Positions 1 through 8,106 of a stretch of DNA of 64,000 bases are shown piece by piece. This DNA is from Thalassolituus alkanivorans. Its GTDB lineage: Bacteria > Pseudomonadota > Gammaproteobacteria > Pseudomonadales > Oceanobacteraceae. The stretch is from assembly GCF_020447205.1 (NCBI RefSeq), contig NZ_JAJAEL010000006.1, forward strand, positions 62,001 to 126,000, given 5' to 3'. Position numbers and translations under genes: made by a program. Below the pieces are notes generated by a model. It had not been told where the DNA came from, did not search any database, and saw only the letters and a list, made by a program, of their open reading frames with translations. How positions within the stretch are numbered: the stretch's first letter is position 1; every line of letters begins with the position of its first letter.

Positions 1-657
1 GACGAAGTTGACGATATTGGCCGCCACTTTGACACCACCAATACTGGTGGTCTGTGCGCCCGCTTTGCCGGAGAACTGACGCTCAAGAATATCGTTCAGT
101 TCGTGCAGCGCTGCTGGCTGTACCGCTTCCAGTGCGGCAACACGCATGATGATATCGAGGCGTACTTTTTCATCAAAATTGGAGAGGATTTCTGCCGACT
201 GATCGGCATCCAGATACGAGACAACAATGGCCTGAATCTGCGGGTGCTCGTGACGGATCAGATCAGCCACCTGGCGCGGCTCCATCCACTTCAGCGAATC
301 CAGACCAGTGGTATTGCCGCCCAGCAGGATACGGTCGATAAGCGCACCGGCTTTATCATTACCCAGCGCCTGAGTCAGCATATTGCGGATGTAATTATCC
401 GAGCCCAGCCCCATACCGGTCTGGCCGCTCACCGCTTCGAGAAACTCGGCCACCACACCCTCTACCTGGGTCTGGTTAATGTTATTCAGGGTCGCCATCG
501 CGGTACCGACGCGCTGTACTTCTTTCGGGCCCATATGTTTCAGGATTTCGGCCGCATCTTTTTCACCCAGACTCATCAGCAATACGGCGGCACGTTCCAG
601 CCGGCTGAGTTTGGTCAGGCCGCCATCAGCTTCCGCTGGTGTGTTCTCATTTGCCAT
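1..657 (-). CDS. fliG: Flagellar motor switch protein FliG (3' end beyond window)
   Basis: FliG is the C-ring (switch) protein that couples the MS ring to the stator and reverses rotation. The reverse strand reads an open frame of 219 codons from ATG at 657 to the window edge, starting MANENTPAEADGG. It contains the N-terminal FliF-binding region (AVLLMSLGEKDAAEI) and the middle domain with the family's EHPQ motif (IRHEHPQIQAIV, about residues 130-141). The C-terminal torque helix lies outside the window. The start overlaps the last 11 bases of fliF, so the two are translationally coupled. Position after fliE-fliF supports the call. Confidence 0.95.
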   Translation of the reverse strand, partial: MANENTPAEADGGLTKLSRLERAAVLLMSLGEKDAAEILKHMGPKEVQRVGTAMATLNNINQTQVEGVVAEFLEAVSGQTGMGLGSDNYIRNMLTQALGNDKAGALIDRILLGGNTTGLDSLKWMEPRQVADLIRHEHPQIQAIVVSYLDADQSAEILSNFDEKVRLDIIMRVAALEAVQPAALHELNDILERQFSGKAGAQTTSIGGVKVAANIVNFV

Positions 658-2335
658 GATCTTCGTTCACCCACTTGATTACGACCTGAGCTACCCGCGC
701 CGGATCTTCGGCAATCAGCCCTTTCAGTGCATCCAGCTGGCGCTCAAAACTTTCTGACGCCCCCGGCAGCAGGAACTCATCCATGCCCGCCAGGGTTACT
801 TTGTCATCATCCAGACCGGCTTCAGCGTCTTCCAGCTCATCCAGCAGGATCGAAGCTTCGTCGCGGCCACGGTTGGCAATACTCTTGATAGTAGGCCTGA
901 TCACACCAAAGATCAGCACCAGAATAAACAGGCCGGCAAGAATTTGTTTCATGATTTCCCAGAACCATGGCTGGGTCCAGAAATCCGGATCACCCAGTTC
1001 AATCTCGCCTTTGCCCATAAAGGGTGAGTTGATAACGTTGACGCTGTCGCCACGGGCCGCATTAAAACCAACGGCATCTTTTACCAGTACTTCCAGGCGT
1101 TGCAGGTCGTTATCCGTCCAGGGGGTATAGACCGTTTCGCCTTCGGCATTCACACTGGCGCGATCATTCACCACCACCGCAACGGTCAGACGGCGGATAC
1201 GGCCAATCTGCTGTTGTTTATAACTCAGAGTGCGGTCAATTTCGTAATTACGGGTCGATTCCGAGCGGCGGTTAACACCTGCACCAGCGCCTCCGGCACC
1301 ACCGTTAGCCACTTCCGGTGCATTCGCCGCAGCCGGCGGCTGATTGGACAATGCTCCCGGAATTCCGCCATTGGTTTTATCGGCATTTTCTTCGTTGAGT
1401 AATTGCTCGCTGCGCAGGGCAATTAAGTCCGGGTTGTACAGTTCTTCACTCTGTTCCTGTACGGTGAAGTCAACATCGGCCGAGACTTCTGCCTTATAGT
1501 TTTCGCTGCCCAATACCGGTTTAAGAATATTATTCACGGCCTGGGTAATAGAACTCTGAACTTTTTCGGTATATTCGAGCTGTTTATGAGCCAGCATTTC
1601 GCCGCTCTGCTCTTCTATTTTTGACAGCAAATTACCCTGCTGATCAACCACCGACACATCAGCCCGGTCCATTTCGCTGACACTGGATGCCACCAGATTA
1701 ATAATGGCTTCCACCTGATCGCGGGATAAATCACGGCCTGCATATAATTCAATAAACACCGACGCCCGTGGCTTGCGCTGGTCGCGGACAAAAACCGATT
1801 GTTTGGGCAATGCCAGATGTACACGGGCATTACGCACCGATTTCACACTGGCAATAGTGCGCGCCAGCTCACCTTCCAGGCCACGGCGGTAACGGGCATT
1901 TTCAATAAACTGGCTGGTCCCCAGCGTGCTGTCTTTATCCAGCACTTCAAGACCAACGGTTTTATCGTCAATTAAGCTGGCGGCGGCCAGTTTCATTCTG
2001 GCTTCATGCAGATCCCCGGCCTGCACCATTAATATCTGGGTAGTGGGATCAATTTCGAAGGGAATACTTTCACGCTGCAGAACTTCGACAATATCCTGCG
2101 CATTGTGATCCTGCAGACGATGGATCAGTGGCTTATAGGTTGGTTCGCGCGACCACATTAAAATGGCAATCGCCAATGCGATAACCAAAGCAATACCGGC
2201 AATAACACCGATCTGACGAACGATGGACAGACGATTAAAACCTGATAAAACCGGATGCCCGGCTTCTGCTGTTTCCTGCTTTGCCGGCGGAGAAACTTCC
2301 AGATCGTCGGTCGTTGATGCGGCTGCGTTATCCAT
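647..2335 (-). CDS. fliF: Flagellar MS-ring protein FliF
   Basis: FliF forms the inner-membrane MS ring, the first structure of the basal body. The 562-residue product is of normal length. A first membrane helix lies near residues 42-61 (IGVIAGIALVIALAIAILMW). The large periplasmic ring-building domain follows, with the YscJ/FliF core (LARTIASVKSVRNARVHLALP). A low-complexity Ala/Gly linker lies in the middle, and a second helix near residues 465-485 (ILAGLFILVLIFGVI). The acidic C-terminal tail is the usual FliG-binding segment. The gene sits 15 bases after fliE and overlaps fliG, as in the Pseudomonas fliEFG operon. Expression is probably from the sigma54-type promoter ahead of fliE. Confidence 0.97.
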   Translation of the reverse strand: MDNAAASTTDDLEVSPPAKQETAEAGHPVLSGFNRLSIVRQIGVIAGIALVIALAIAILMWSREPTYKPLIHRLQDHNAQDIVEVLQRESIPFEIDPTTQILMVQAGDLHEARMKLAAASLIDDKTVGLEVLDKDSTLGTSQFIENARYRRGLEGELARTIASVKSVRNARVHLALPKQSVFVRDQRKPRASVFIELYAGRDLSRDQVEAIINLVASSVSEMDRADVSVVDQQGNLLSKIEEQSGEMLAHKQLEYTEKVQSSITQAVNNILKPVLGSENYKAEVSADVDFTVQEQSEELYNPDLIALRSEQLLNEENADKTNGGIPGALSNQPPAAANAPEVANGGAGGAGAGVNRRSESTRNYEIDRTLSYKQQQIGRIRRLTVAVVVNDRASVNAEGETVYTPWTDNDLQRLEVLVKDAVGFNAARGDSVNVINSPFMGKGEIELGDPDFWTQPWFWEIMKQILAGLFILVLIFGVIRPTIKSIANRGRDEASILLDELEDAEAGLDDDKVTLAGMDEFLLPGASESFERQLDALKGLIAEDPARVAQVVIKWVNEDHGK

Positions 2336-2350
2336 AAGTCAGTACCAGAA

Positions 2351-2749
2351 TTAAACCGGCATATTCATAACATCTTTATAGGCTTCGACCAGTTTATTAC
2401 GTACCTGGGTCATAGCCTGAAAAGAGACGCTGGATTTTTGCAGGGCAATCATCACTTCCGGTAAATCAACGGAAGGATCACCCTGCTCAAAACGGGTTGC
2501 CAGGTCACCGGCAACTTTCTGGTTGGCATTCACGCTGTCGATGGCATTTTTAAACATGCTCTGAAAATCCGGTACAGTATTGTCACCCCGTACCGCGGTT
2601 TCATTTTCACTCAGCCTTGCCTGCCGTACCTGATTCAGAGTGGCTTGTGGATTGACTGACTGCGGTGCATTGGCATTCTGGCTGCGCAGCTGGCTTTTCA
2701 CCTGCCGCATCTGCATCAGAACCGAATTAATATCTACGCGATCAACCAT
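2351..2749 (-). CDS. fliE: Flagellar hook-basal body protein FliE
   Basis: FliE links the MS ring to the rod and is exported early by the flagellar type III apparatus. The product is 132 residues; the conserved half is C-terminal (FQSMFKNAIDSVN, then SFQAMTQVRNKLVEAYKDVM). It starts MVDRVDINSVL. It is the first gene of the fliE-fliF-fliG unit. A good sigma54-type promoter (2840-2855) lies about 90 bases upstream, between this gene and the end of fleR, which fits control by the FleR response regulator encoded next door. Confidence 0.96.
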   Translation of the reverse strand: MVDRVDINSVLMQMRQVKSQLRSQNANAPQSVNPQATLNQVRQARLSENETAVRGDNTVPDFQSMFKNAIDSVNANQKVAGDLATRFEQGDPSVDLPEVMIALQKSSVSFQAMTQVRNKLVEAYKDVMNMPV

Positions 2750-2839
2750 GTTTTTACCCTCAGCACTGCAATGATGGTCTGCCTGTTACTTCAGAAATTT
2801 GACGCTTTTAGTCACTTTTCTTACTCCTTTTACTGACAC

Positions 2840-2855
2840 TGCAATAGCCTTGCCA
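2840..2855 (-). promoter_or_regulatory. Sigma54-type promoter for fliEFG
   Basis: The minus strand reads TGGCAAGGCTATTGCA. This matches the sigma54 -24/-12 consensus TGGCACG-N4-TTGCA with one mismatch and has the required GG-N10-GC spacing. It lies about 90 bases before the fliE start. No experimental support is available; the call rests on the motif and on the position in front of a class III flagellar operon. Confidence 0.8.
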
Positions 2856-2870
2856 GTTTACAAAGGAGAA

Positions 2871-4241
2871 TCAGGAAACCAGCATGGCCTCGACATCCAC
2901 ACCTTCATCACGCAGTTTCGCCATTTTATAACGCAGAGTACGCGGGCTGATTCCCAGACGGTCGGCTGCTTCTTTACGGCTTGGCTCTTCTTTTAAAGCA
3001 CGCACAATCAATTCCACTTCACGGTGGCGCAGATCATTCCCCAGCTCACCATCATCCACCATGACTTCTGTCATCACAGGTGTTGTCACACTGATATTTT
3101 CCTGACGGTTTTTCGGCACCGGAGTCAGAATAAAATCATTGGCGAATAATTGCGGGCCGGTTTGCATAATCAGTGCACGCTGCATGGTGTTATCCAGCTC
3201 ACGGACATTGCCCGGCCATGGATGCGCCAGCAGTTTCTGTTCGGCATCCGCCATCAGACGCGGTACCGGTCGTTTCATTTTGCGCGCGTGGTGTGCCAGC
3301 AAGCGTCCGGCAAGTGGCAGGATATCGTCTTTACGTTCACGCAGTGGCAACCACTGCAGTGGGAAGACACTCAGGCGGTAATATAAATCTTCGCGGAATT
3401 TTCCTTCGGCAACGTAGTCGGCCAGCTCACGGTTGGTGGTGGCGACAATACGCACATCCAGATCGAGCACTTTTTTTCCGCCCAGACGCTCAACCTGACG
3501 TTCCTGTAATACACGTAATAATTTGGCCTGAAGACCAAGGTCCATTTCCGTGATTTCATCAAGCAATAAGGTGCCACCTTCTGCCTGCTCGAATTTACCC
3601 GGCATGGCATTATAGGCGCCGGTAAACGCGCCCTTTTCATAACCAAACAACATGGCTTCCAGCATGTTTTCCGGAATCGCGGCACAGTTAATGGCAATAA
3701 AAGGCTGGTGACGACGGTCTGATTGCTGGTGAATATAACGTGCCAGAACTTCTTTACCGGTTCCGCTTTCTCCACTGATTAATACTGTGGAATCGGTCTG
3801 CGCAACCCGCTGCGCCAGCTGGAATAACTGCTGCGATGCCAGCGCTTCACATACCGGTTCGGAGTCATCGGCCACCGGCGCATCGTTATTAAACGGACGC
3901 AGCAAAGCATCCAGTTCCTGTAATTCGAAGGGTTTCATTAAATAATCATTGGCCCCGCGCTGCATGGCTTTAACCGCCTGCCCAACATCGCCATAGGCCG
4001 TCATCAGTACCACCGGCAACCAGGGATGCTCCTGCTTAATGGTCTGCAGTAATTCCAGTCCATCCATGCCCGGCATATTGATATCCGACAGGACCAGGTC
4101 AAGATTCTGACTGCGGACAATGGCAATCGCCTCAACACCATTCGGCGCTTCACACACCTCGTGGCCTTTCAGCATCAGGGTATCAACAATGGCTTCGCGC
4201 AGACGCGGATCATCTTCCACTACCAATAAACGCATAATCAT
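2871..4241 (-). CDS. fleR: Sigma54-dependent response regulator FleR (FlrC type)
   Basis: NtrC-family activator of the middle class of flagellar genes, phosphorylated by the FleS kinase encoded just upstream. The 456 residues read: receiver domain (1-115) with phospho-acceptor in DLVLSDINMPGMDG; AAA+ domain (about 130-360) with Walker A GESGTGKE, the sigma54-contact motif GAFTGA, and Walker B GGTLLLDE; and a C-terminal Fis-type helix-turn-helix (RKEAADRLGISPRTLRYKM). It follows fleS by 18 bases and shares its promoter. Likely targets in this window are the sigma54-type promoters at fliE, flgB, flgF and flgJ. Assignment of individual targets is inference. Confidence 0.95.
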   Translation of the reverse strand: MIMRLLVVEDDPRLREAIVDTLMLKGHEVCEAPNGVEAIAIVRSQNLDLVLSDINMPGMDGLELLQTIKQEHPWLPVVLMTAYGDVGQAVKAMQRGANDYLMKPFELQELDALLRPFNNDAPVADDSEPVCEALASQQLFQLAQRVAQTDSTVLISGESGTGKEVLARYIHQQSDRRHQPFIAINCAAIPENMLEAMLFGYEKGAFTGAYNAMPGKFEQAEGGTLLLDEITEMDLGLQAKLLRVLQERQVERLGGKKVLDLDVRIVATTNRELADYVAEGKFREDLYYRLSVFPLQWLPLRERKDDILPLAGRLLAHHARKMKRPVPRLMADAEQKLLAHPWPGNVRELDNTMQRALIMQTGPQLFANDFILTPVPKNRQENISVTTPVMTEVMVDDGELGNDLRHREVELIVRALKEEPSRKEAADRLGISPRTLRYKMAKLRDEGVDVEAMLVS

Positions 4242-4259
4242 TTCCTCCGTTCTGACGGC

Positions 4260-5462
4260 TTAAACCGGCAAAATTAATTCCGCCGACACGCCACCGGCTG
4301 GACTGTCAGTTAATAAAAAGTCTGCCCGATGGGCACGGGCAACTGCCTGAACGACAGCCAGGCCAAGACCTGTACCATTGGCTTTAGTGGTATAAAAAGG
4401 CTCCATAATTTTCTGCTTCTGCTCCGCGTTCATACCCGGACCGTTATCCATTACCTGAATACGGACACGGCCTTCGCGGGTGGCGCTGACCAGAATTTCC
4501 AGATGCACAGGACTGCTGCTGGATTCCAGCGCGTTGTTCACAAGGTTCATCAGCGAGCTGATTAATGCATCACGGTTGCAGATAATGCGGACATGCGGAA
4601 TCTGATTGTCGATATGGCAGGTCGCAGCAAAATTCGCCAGTGGCACCTCCATAGCAGCGGCGACACCCTGCATCAGTTGCTCAAGGGTCACTTCATCATT
4701 CAGCGGGGCTTCGCCACGGGCAAAAATCAGCATGTCGCGAACCTGATTTTCCAGATGACGCAGACGCTCCTGCAGCTTTCCGGCAAAGCGGATACGGGTA
4801 TCTTCGGCGATCTGCTCACCGGCCAGATGCCCGGCGTACAACGTGGCTGCAGCCAGTGGCGTACGGATCTGATGGGCCAGCGATGCCACCATCTTTCCCA
4901 TCGCCGACAAACGTTCATGCTGACTCAGCTGTGCCTGCAGGGCACGGGTTTCAGTCATATCCGTTAACAGAATCAATTGCCCCGGCTCATTGGCCATTGG
5001 TGCTGTACGCAGGTGTACACGGCGGCCATCGACCAGAGAAATCTCATGACCATCATCCCGGCGGGGCTTAAAACACTTCTGAATTAACGTGCGCCAGCGC
5101 TGACCACACAGAGACGCAGCTCCGGAAGCGGCTAACAGCAGCTCATCCGCGGCGGGGTTGCTCTGACGGACATAGCCGTTTTTATCCAATAGCAGAACGC
5201 CGGCTGGCAATAACTGCAACAGGCTTTCCAGACGATGCGCGAGCCGTTCTTTTTCCGCCAGCTCCTGCATACGCTGCGCCGAGACATTGGCTAATTCACC
5301 ACTGAGCTGCTCAACTTTATTTTCCAGAAAGCTGTATGAATCCGTCAGTTGCTGAGACATTTCACTGAACAGCACAAAGGCCTGGCGTAACTCTGCCTGA
5401 TCCATATGCCCTGACGCTGGAGGAAGATGCTCTCTTACCTGACTCAATGCTGCATTTGCCAT
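4260..5462 (-). CDS. fleS: Flagellar sensor kinase FleS (FlrB type)
   Basis: Cytoplasmic histidine kinase that phosphorylates FleR. No membrane helix is visible. From the start chosen the protein has 400 residues: an N-terminal coiled coil, a PAS-like domain (LLQLLPAGVLLLDKNGYV), the phospho-acceptor H box (SLAHQIRTPLAAATLYAG, His about residue 197) and an HATPase domain with MDNGPGMN and GTGLGLAVV. A longer frame runs to 5549, but ATG 5462 is preferred. It has an AGGTGG ribosome site, and the sigma54-type promoter at 5519-5534 lies inside the extra codons of the longer version. Confidence 0.93.
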   Translation of the reverse strand: MANAALSQVREHLPPASGHMDQAELRQAFVLFSEMSQQLTDSYSFLENKVEQLSGELANVSAQRMQELAEKERLAHRLESLLQLLPAGVLLLDKNGYVRQSNPAADELLLAASGAASLCGQRWRTLIQKCFKPRRDDGHEISLVDGRRVHLRTAPMANEPGQLILLTDMTETRALQAQLSQHERLSAMGKMVASLAHQIRTPLAAATLYAGHLAGEQIAEDTRIRFAGKLQERLRHLENQVRDMLIFARGEAPLNDEVTLEQLMQGVAAAMEVPLANFAATCHIDNQIPHVRIICNRDALISSLMNLVNNALESSSSPVHLEILVSATREGRVRIQVMDNGPGMNAEQKQKIMEPFYTTKANGTGLGLAVVQAVARAHRADFLLTDSPAGGVSAELILPV

Positions 5463-5518
5463 GTCCACCTCAGTTGTTTGTCGAAAAACCGACAAAAAAA
5501 CAGTCTGAACAGGGGTTG

Positions 5519-5534
5519 AGCAATTAGCGTGCCG
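5519..5534 (-). promoter_or_regulatory. Sigma54-type promoter for fleS-fleR
   Basis: The minus strand reads CGGCACGCTAATTGCT. This differs from TGGCACG-N4-TTGCT only in the first base, with GG-N10-GC spacing intact. It sits about 57 bases before the fleS start and after the fleQ terminator. In Pseudomonas and Vibrio the two-component pair is activated by FleQ/FlrA with sigma54, and the same is inferred here. Confidence 0.8.
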
Positions 5535-5608
5535 TTTTTCTAGCGCCAACCCCTAAGAAAAGCGTCAACAAAACAGGCAGGTAAGCAGAACGGAATACAG
5601 AGAGAAAA

Positions 5609-5637
5609 AGAAACGCCGCGCAAAGCGCGGCGTTTCT
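5609..5637 (-). terminator. Intrinsic terminator after fleQ
   Basis: A perfect 13-bp stem (AGAAACGCCGCGC with its complement, 3-base loop) is followed on the minus strand by TTTTTCTCTC. It lies 28 bases after the fleQ stop, so fleQ is probably its own transcription unit. Confidence 0.88.
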
Positions 5638-5664
5638 GTGGGTTGATCAAAAAAGAAGACGCTC

Positions 5665-7125
5665 TCAGGCGAAATCTTTTTCCTTGCGTTGCAGATTATA
5701 TTTGCGCATTTTTTCGACCAAAGTCGTACGCCGGATATTTAATTTCTCAGCAGCGCGGGCAACGATGCCGTTAGCATCATCCAGCGCCTGCTGAATTAAT
5801 GAACACTCAAGATCCTGCAGATATTCACGTAAATCCAGACCATTAACCGGCAGTAATGCCGGAGAGTCGATACCCGCCAGGCGGCCATCATTCTGGGTTA
5901 CATCAGCAATAACCGGCACCGACAGGCTTTCATCATTGTCATCAACATGGCGGAATTTCTTCGGCAGCTCATTCACCCCGATCACGCCATAGGGATGCAG
6001 AATCGCCAGCCGCTCCACCAGATTGGCCAGTTCCCGAACGTTACCGTGCCAGTCATGACGGCACAGAGACATAATGGCAGCAGAATTAAAGCGGATAGAA
6101 CCGCGTTTTTCGTTTTCCAGGCGGGAAATCAGCTCATTCAGCAATAACGGCAGATCTTCGACACGCTCCCGCAGGGAAGGCATATCAATCGGGAATACAT
6201 TGAGACGGTAGTACAAATCCTCACGGAAAGTACCATCTTCAATCATTTGTTCGAGGTTTTTATGGGTAGCCGCAATGATGCGCACATTTGTCTCGATGGT
6301 TTTATTGCTGCCCACCCGCTCAAAGGTATGCTCCTGCAGAACACGCAGTATTTTTACCTGCATATTCAGCGGCATATCGCCGATTTCATCGAGAAAGAGC
6401 GTACCGCCTTCAGCCATCTCGAAACGCCCGGGGCGGCTGTTAATGGCTCCGGTAAAGGCGCCTTTTTCATGACCGAACAGTTCACTTTCCAGCAACTCAG
6501 CAGGAATAGCGCCACAGTTAACCGGCACAAAAGGTTTATTTCGACGATGGGAATGGTAATGCAGATTGCGCGCAACCACTTCTTTACCGGTACAGGATTC
6601 ACCCTGAATCATCACGCTGACGTCTTTATCCGCAACCTGCATAATCAGTTCACGGACATGCTGAACCTGACGGCTGGTGCCCACCAGACTGCGGAACAGC
6701 TGTACCTCTCGGCGCTCTCCGCGACTGCGGTTATGCGTATATTGTTCGCGATATACCTGGCAGCGATGCAGGCTGTCGAGCAATTTGTTGTAGCTCGGAG
6801 GCATCTCCACATTGGCTAATAAAGCACGGTGAATATGCTCAGGCATACTGTCTGGCAATGAGCTGTCGCCCATAAAAAGAATCGGGATGCCTTTATCCCA
6901 ACTCAGTAAACCTTCTATTACATCTTCCAGCGCAATGGAACTACTGTCACCAAGAAGGACGGCGCTGATTTCTGTACTGTCTTCGATTTTACCTTCCACC
7001 TCCCTGCGCCAGTCGGTGGTCTGAGCAACAATTGCTTCTTCGCCAAGAAAATCAAGAATGACTTTCATGTCGTGTCGCCGCTGCGCATCATCGTCTACCA
7101 GCAGTACTTTAATTTCTCTCCACAT
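5665..7125 (-). CDS. fleQ: Flagellar master regulator FleQ (FlrA type)
   Basis: Sigma54-dependent activator at the top of the polar flagellar cascade; in Pseudomonas it also binds c-di-GMP. The product is 486 residues, starting [12 protein letters not shown] like Pseudomonas FleQ. The longer frame to 7164 is rejected because the ATG at 7125 has an AAGGAAAGG ribosome site and matches the family start. An atypical receiver domain (1-120) is followed by the AAA+ domain with P-loop GESCTGKE (Cys where Gly is usual), GAFTGA and GGTLFLDE, and a C-terminal helix-turn-helix ([17 protein letters not shown]). The segments described for c-di-GMP binding in Pseudomonas FleQ, LFRSLVG and VARNLHYHS, are present. 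It is isolated by its own terminator and a 250-bp upstream gap. Confidence 0.95.
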   Translation of the reverse strand: MWREIKVLLVDDDAQRRHDMKVILDFLGEEAIVAQTTDWRREVEGKIEDSTEISAVLLGDSSSIALEDVIEGLLSWDKGIPILFMGDSSLPDSMPEHIHRALLANVEMPPSYNKLLDSLHRCQVYREQYTHNRSRGERREVQLFRSLVGTSRQVQHVRELIMQVADKDVSVMIQGESCTGKEVVARNLHYHSHRRNKPFVPVNCGAIPAELLESELFGHEKGAFTGAINSRPGRFEMAEGGTLFLDEIGDMPLNMQVKILRVLQEHTFERVGSNKTIETNVRIIAATHKNLEQMIEDGTFREDLYYRLNVFPIDMPSLRERVEDLPLLLNELISRLENEKRGSIRFNSAAIMSLCRHDWHGNVRELANLVERLAILHPYGVIGVNELPKKFRHVDDNDESLSVPVIADVTQNDGRLAGIDSPALLPVNGLDLREYLQDLECSLIQQALDDANGIVARAAEKLNIRRTTLVEKMRKYNLQRKEKDFA

Positions 7126-7375
7126 GGTGGTCAGCCTTTCCTTCCCAATGTGACTATCGGTCAATTCTTCTTTTTATAATGTCATAAGATTGACTGGAAC
7201 TACGTAAGTTAAGTAGCAATCCATAAGCAAGTCAAACTTCTGACGTTAAATAATAATTTGTTGTTAAGCGTTCACGCTGGGGGCATTTATAGCTGAAGGT
7301 GTCGTCAAAAGACAAGGCACAATCTGTCCACCGTGAACAAATTGCGCCGGGATTCCGAAGGGAAATGATTAAATT

Positions 7376-7840
7376 TCAGACAGAAATATGGCTTTCCAGG
7401 CGAACATCGCTGACAGAATTAACAGAAGGTGATGCAGTTGTGCCATTCAGACTTTGCAGATATTCCTGACGGATACCATCCCAGCCCTGTTTAACTTCCA
7501 GTAACAGGCTCATCACCTCATCGATCATCGCCAGGTTGTTCTGACTGGTGGCTTCCAATAGTCGGCGATTCATATAGTCATAAAGACGGTCAAGATTCTG
7601 CGCCAGTTCACCGCCGGCCGAGTGGTCCAGACTGCCCTGCAGAGTCTGGATAATTTCCATCACCCGTCCCAGCAGATTGGCTTTGGTATCCATCTCTTTA
7701 CGCTCAATCGCTCCTTTCGCCTGTGACATGCGCGTCAGCGCTGCCTCCATCAGCAATTGAATCAGGCGATGAGGGTCGGCATCCAATACTTCGGAAGTCA
7801 CATTAACCTGCTGATATTGCTTAGCACCGCTCTTATACAT
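7376..7840 (-). CDS. fliS: Flagellin export chaperone FliS
   Basis: Cytoplasmic chaperone that binds the C-terminus of flagellin and prevents premature polymerisation. The product is 154 residues, starting MYKSGAKQYQQVNVTSEV. It has the family's helical core (ADPHRLIQLLMEAALTRM, LDRLYDYMNRRLLEA). The open frame continues upstream to 8020, but ATG 7840 has an AGGAG ribosome site and matches known FliS starts. In Pseudomonas fliS follows fliD directly; here seven kilobases of other genes lie between them. A sigma28-type promoter at 7878-7904 would keep its timing linked to fliC. No fleP-like gene is seen between it and fleQ. Confidence 0.95.
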   Translation of the reverse strand: MYKSGAKQYQQVNVTSEVLDADPHRLIQLLMEAALTRMSQAKGAIERKEMDTKANLLGRVMEIIQTLQGSLDHSAGGELAQNLDRLYDYMNRRLLEATSQNNLAMIDEVMSLLLEVKQGWDGIRQEYLQSLNGTTASPSVNSVSDVRLESHISV

Positions 7841-7877
7841 GTCACGTCTCCTGAATTCGCAAAAGCCTGTTACCAAT

Positions 7878-7904
7878 GTTACGGCCGCATGGAGAATATC
7901 TTTA
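7878..7904 (-). promoter_or_regulatory. Sigma28 (FliA)-type promoter for fliS
   Basis: The minus strand reads TAAAG, 14 bases, then GCCGTAAC. The -35 and the spacing match the FliA consensus TAAAG-N14-GCCGATAA exactly, and the -10 keeps the GCCG core. It ends about 38 bases before the fliS ATG. Confidence 0.65.
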
Positions 7905-8048
7905 GCCTCTGTTTCATTCCTTACACACCCACAGAGCCACTCCAGTATTCCATAAAAACGGCAATGCCTCGCCGGACGGCAACCATAGCCACCCATTGTT
8001 GCCGCTATAAAAATCGACAAAGCCCTTATTATTCAATCACTTACAAAA

Positions 8049-8064
8049 TGGCACACATTATGCT
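8049..8064 (+). promoter_or_regulatory. Sigma54-type promoter before the TPR-methyltransferase
   Basis: TGGCACACATTATGCT has the GG-N10-GC spacing and a perfect TGGCAC -24 element; the -12 is ATGCT instead of TTGCT. It lies 43 bases before the ATG at 8107. This ties a gene of unknown role to the flagellar sigma54 regulon. Confidence 0.6.
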
Positions 8065-8106
8065 GACAGGGAAATTGTCAGTGCATTTTTTAATGAGGCT
8101 TTAATT

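Noticed and set aside
7126-7375. Sigma70 promoter for fleQ
   Set aside because: TTGACT with a 17-base spacer leads to TTAACT, a poor -10. Other A/T-rich choices are equally weak, so no site is annotated.
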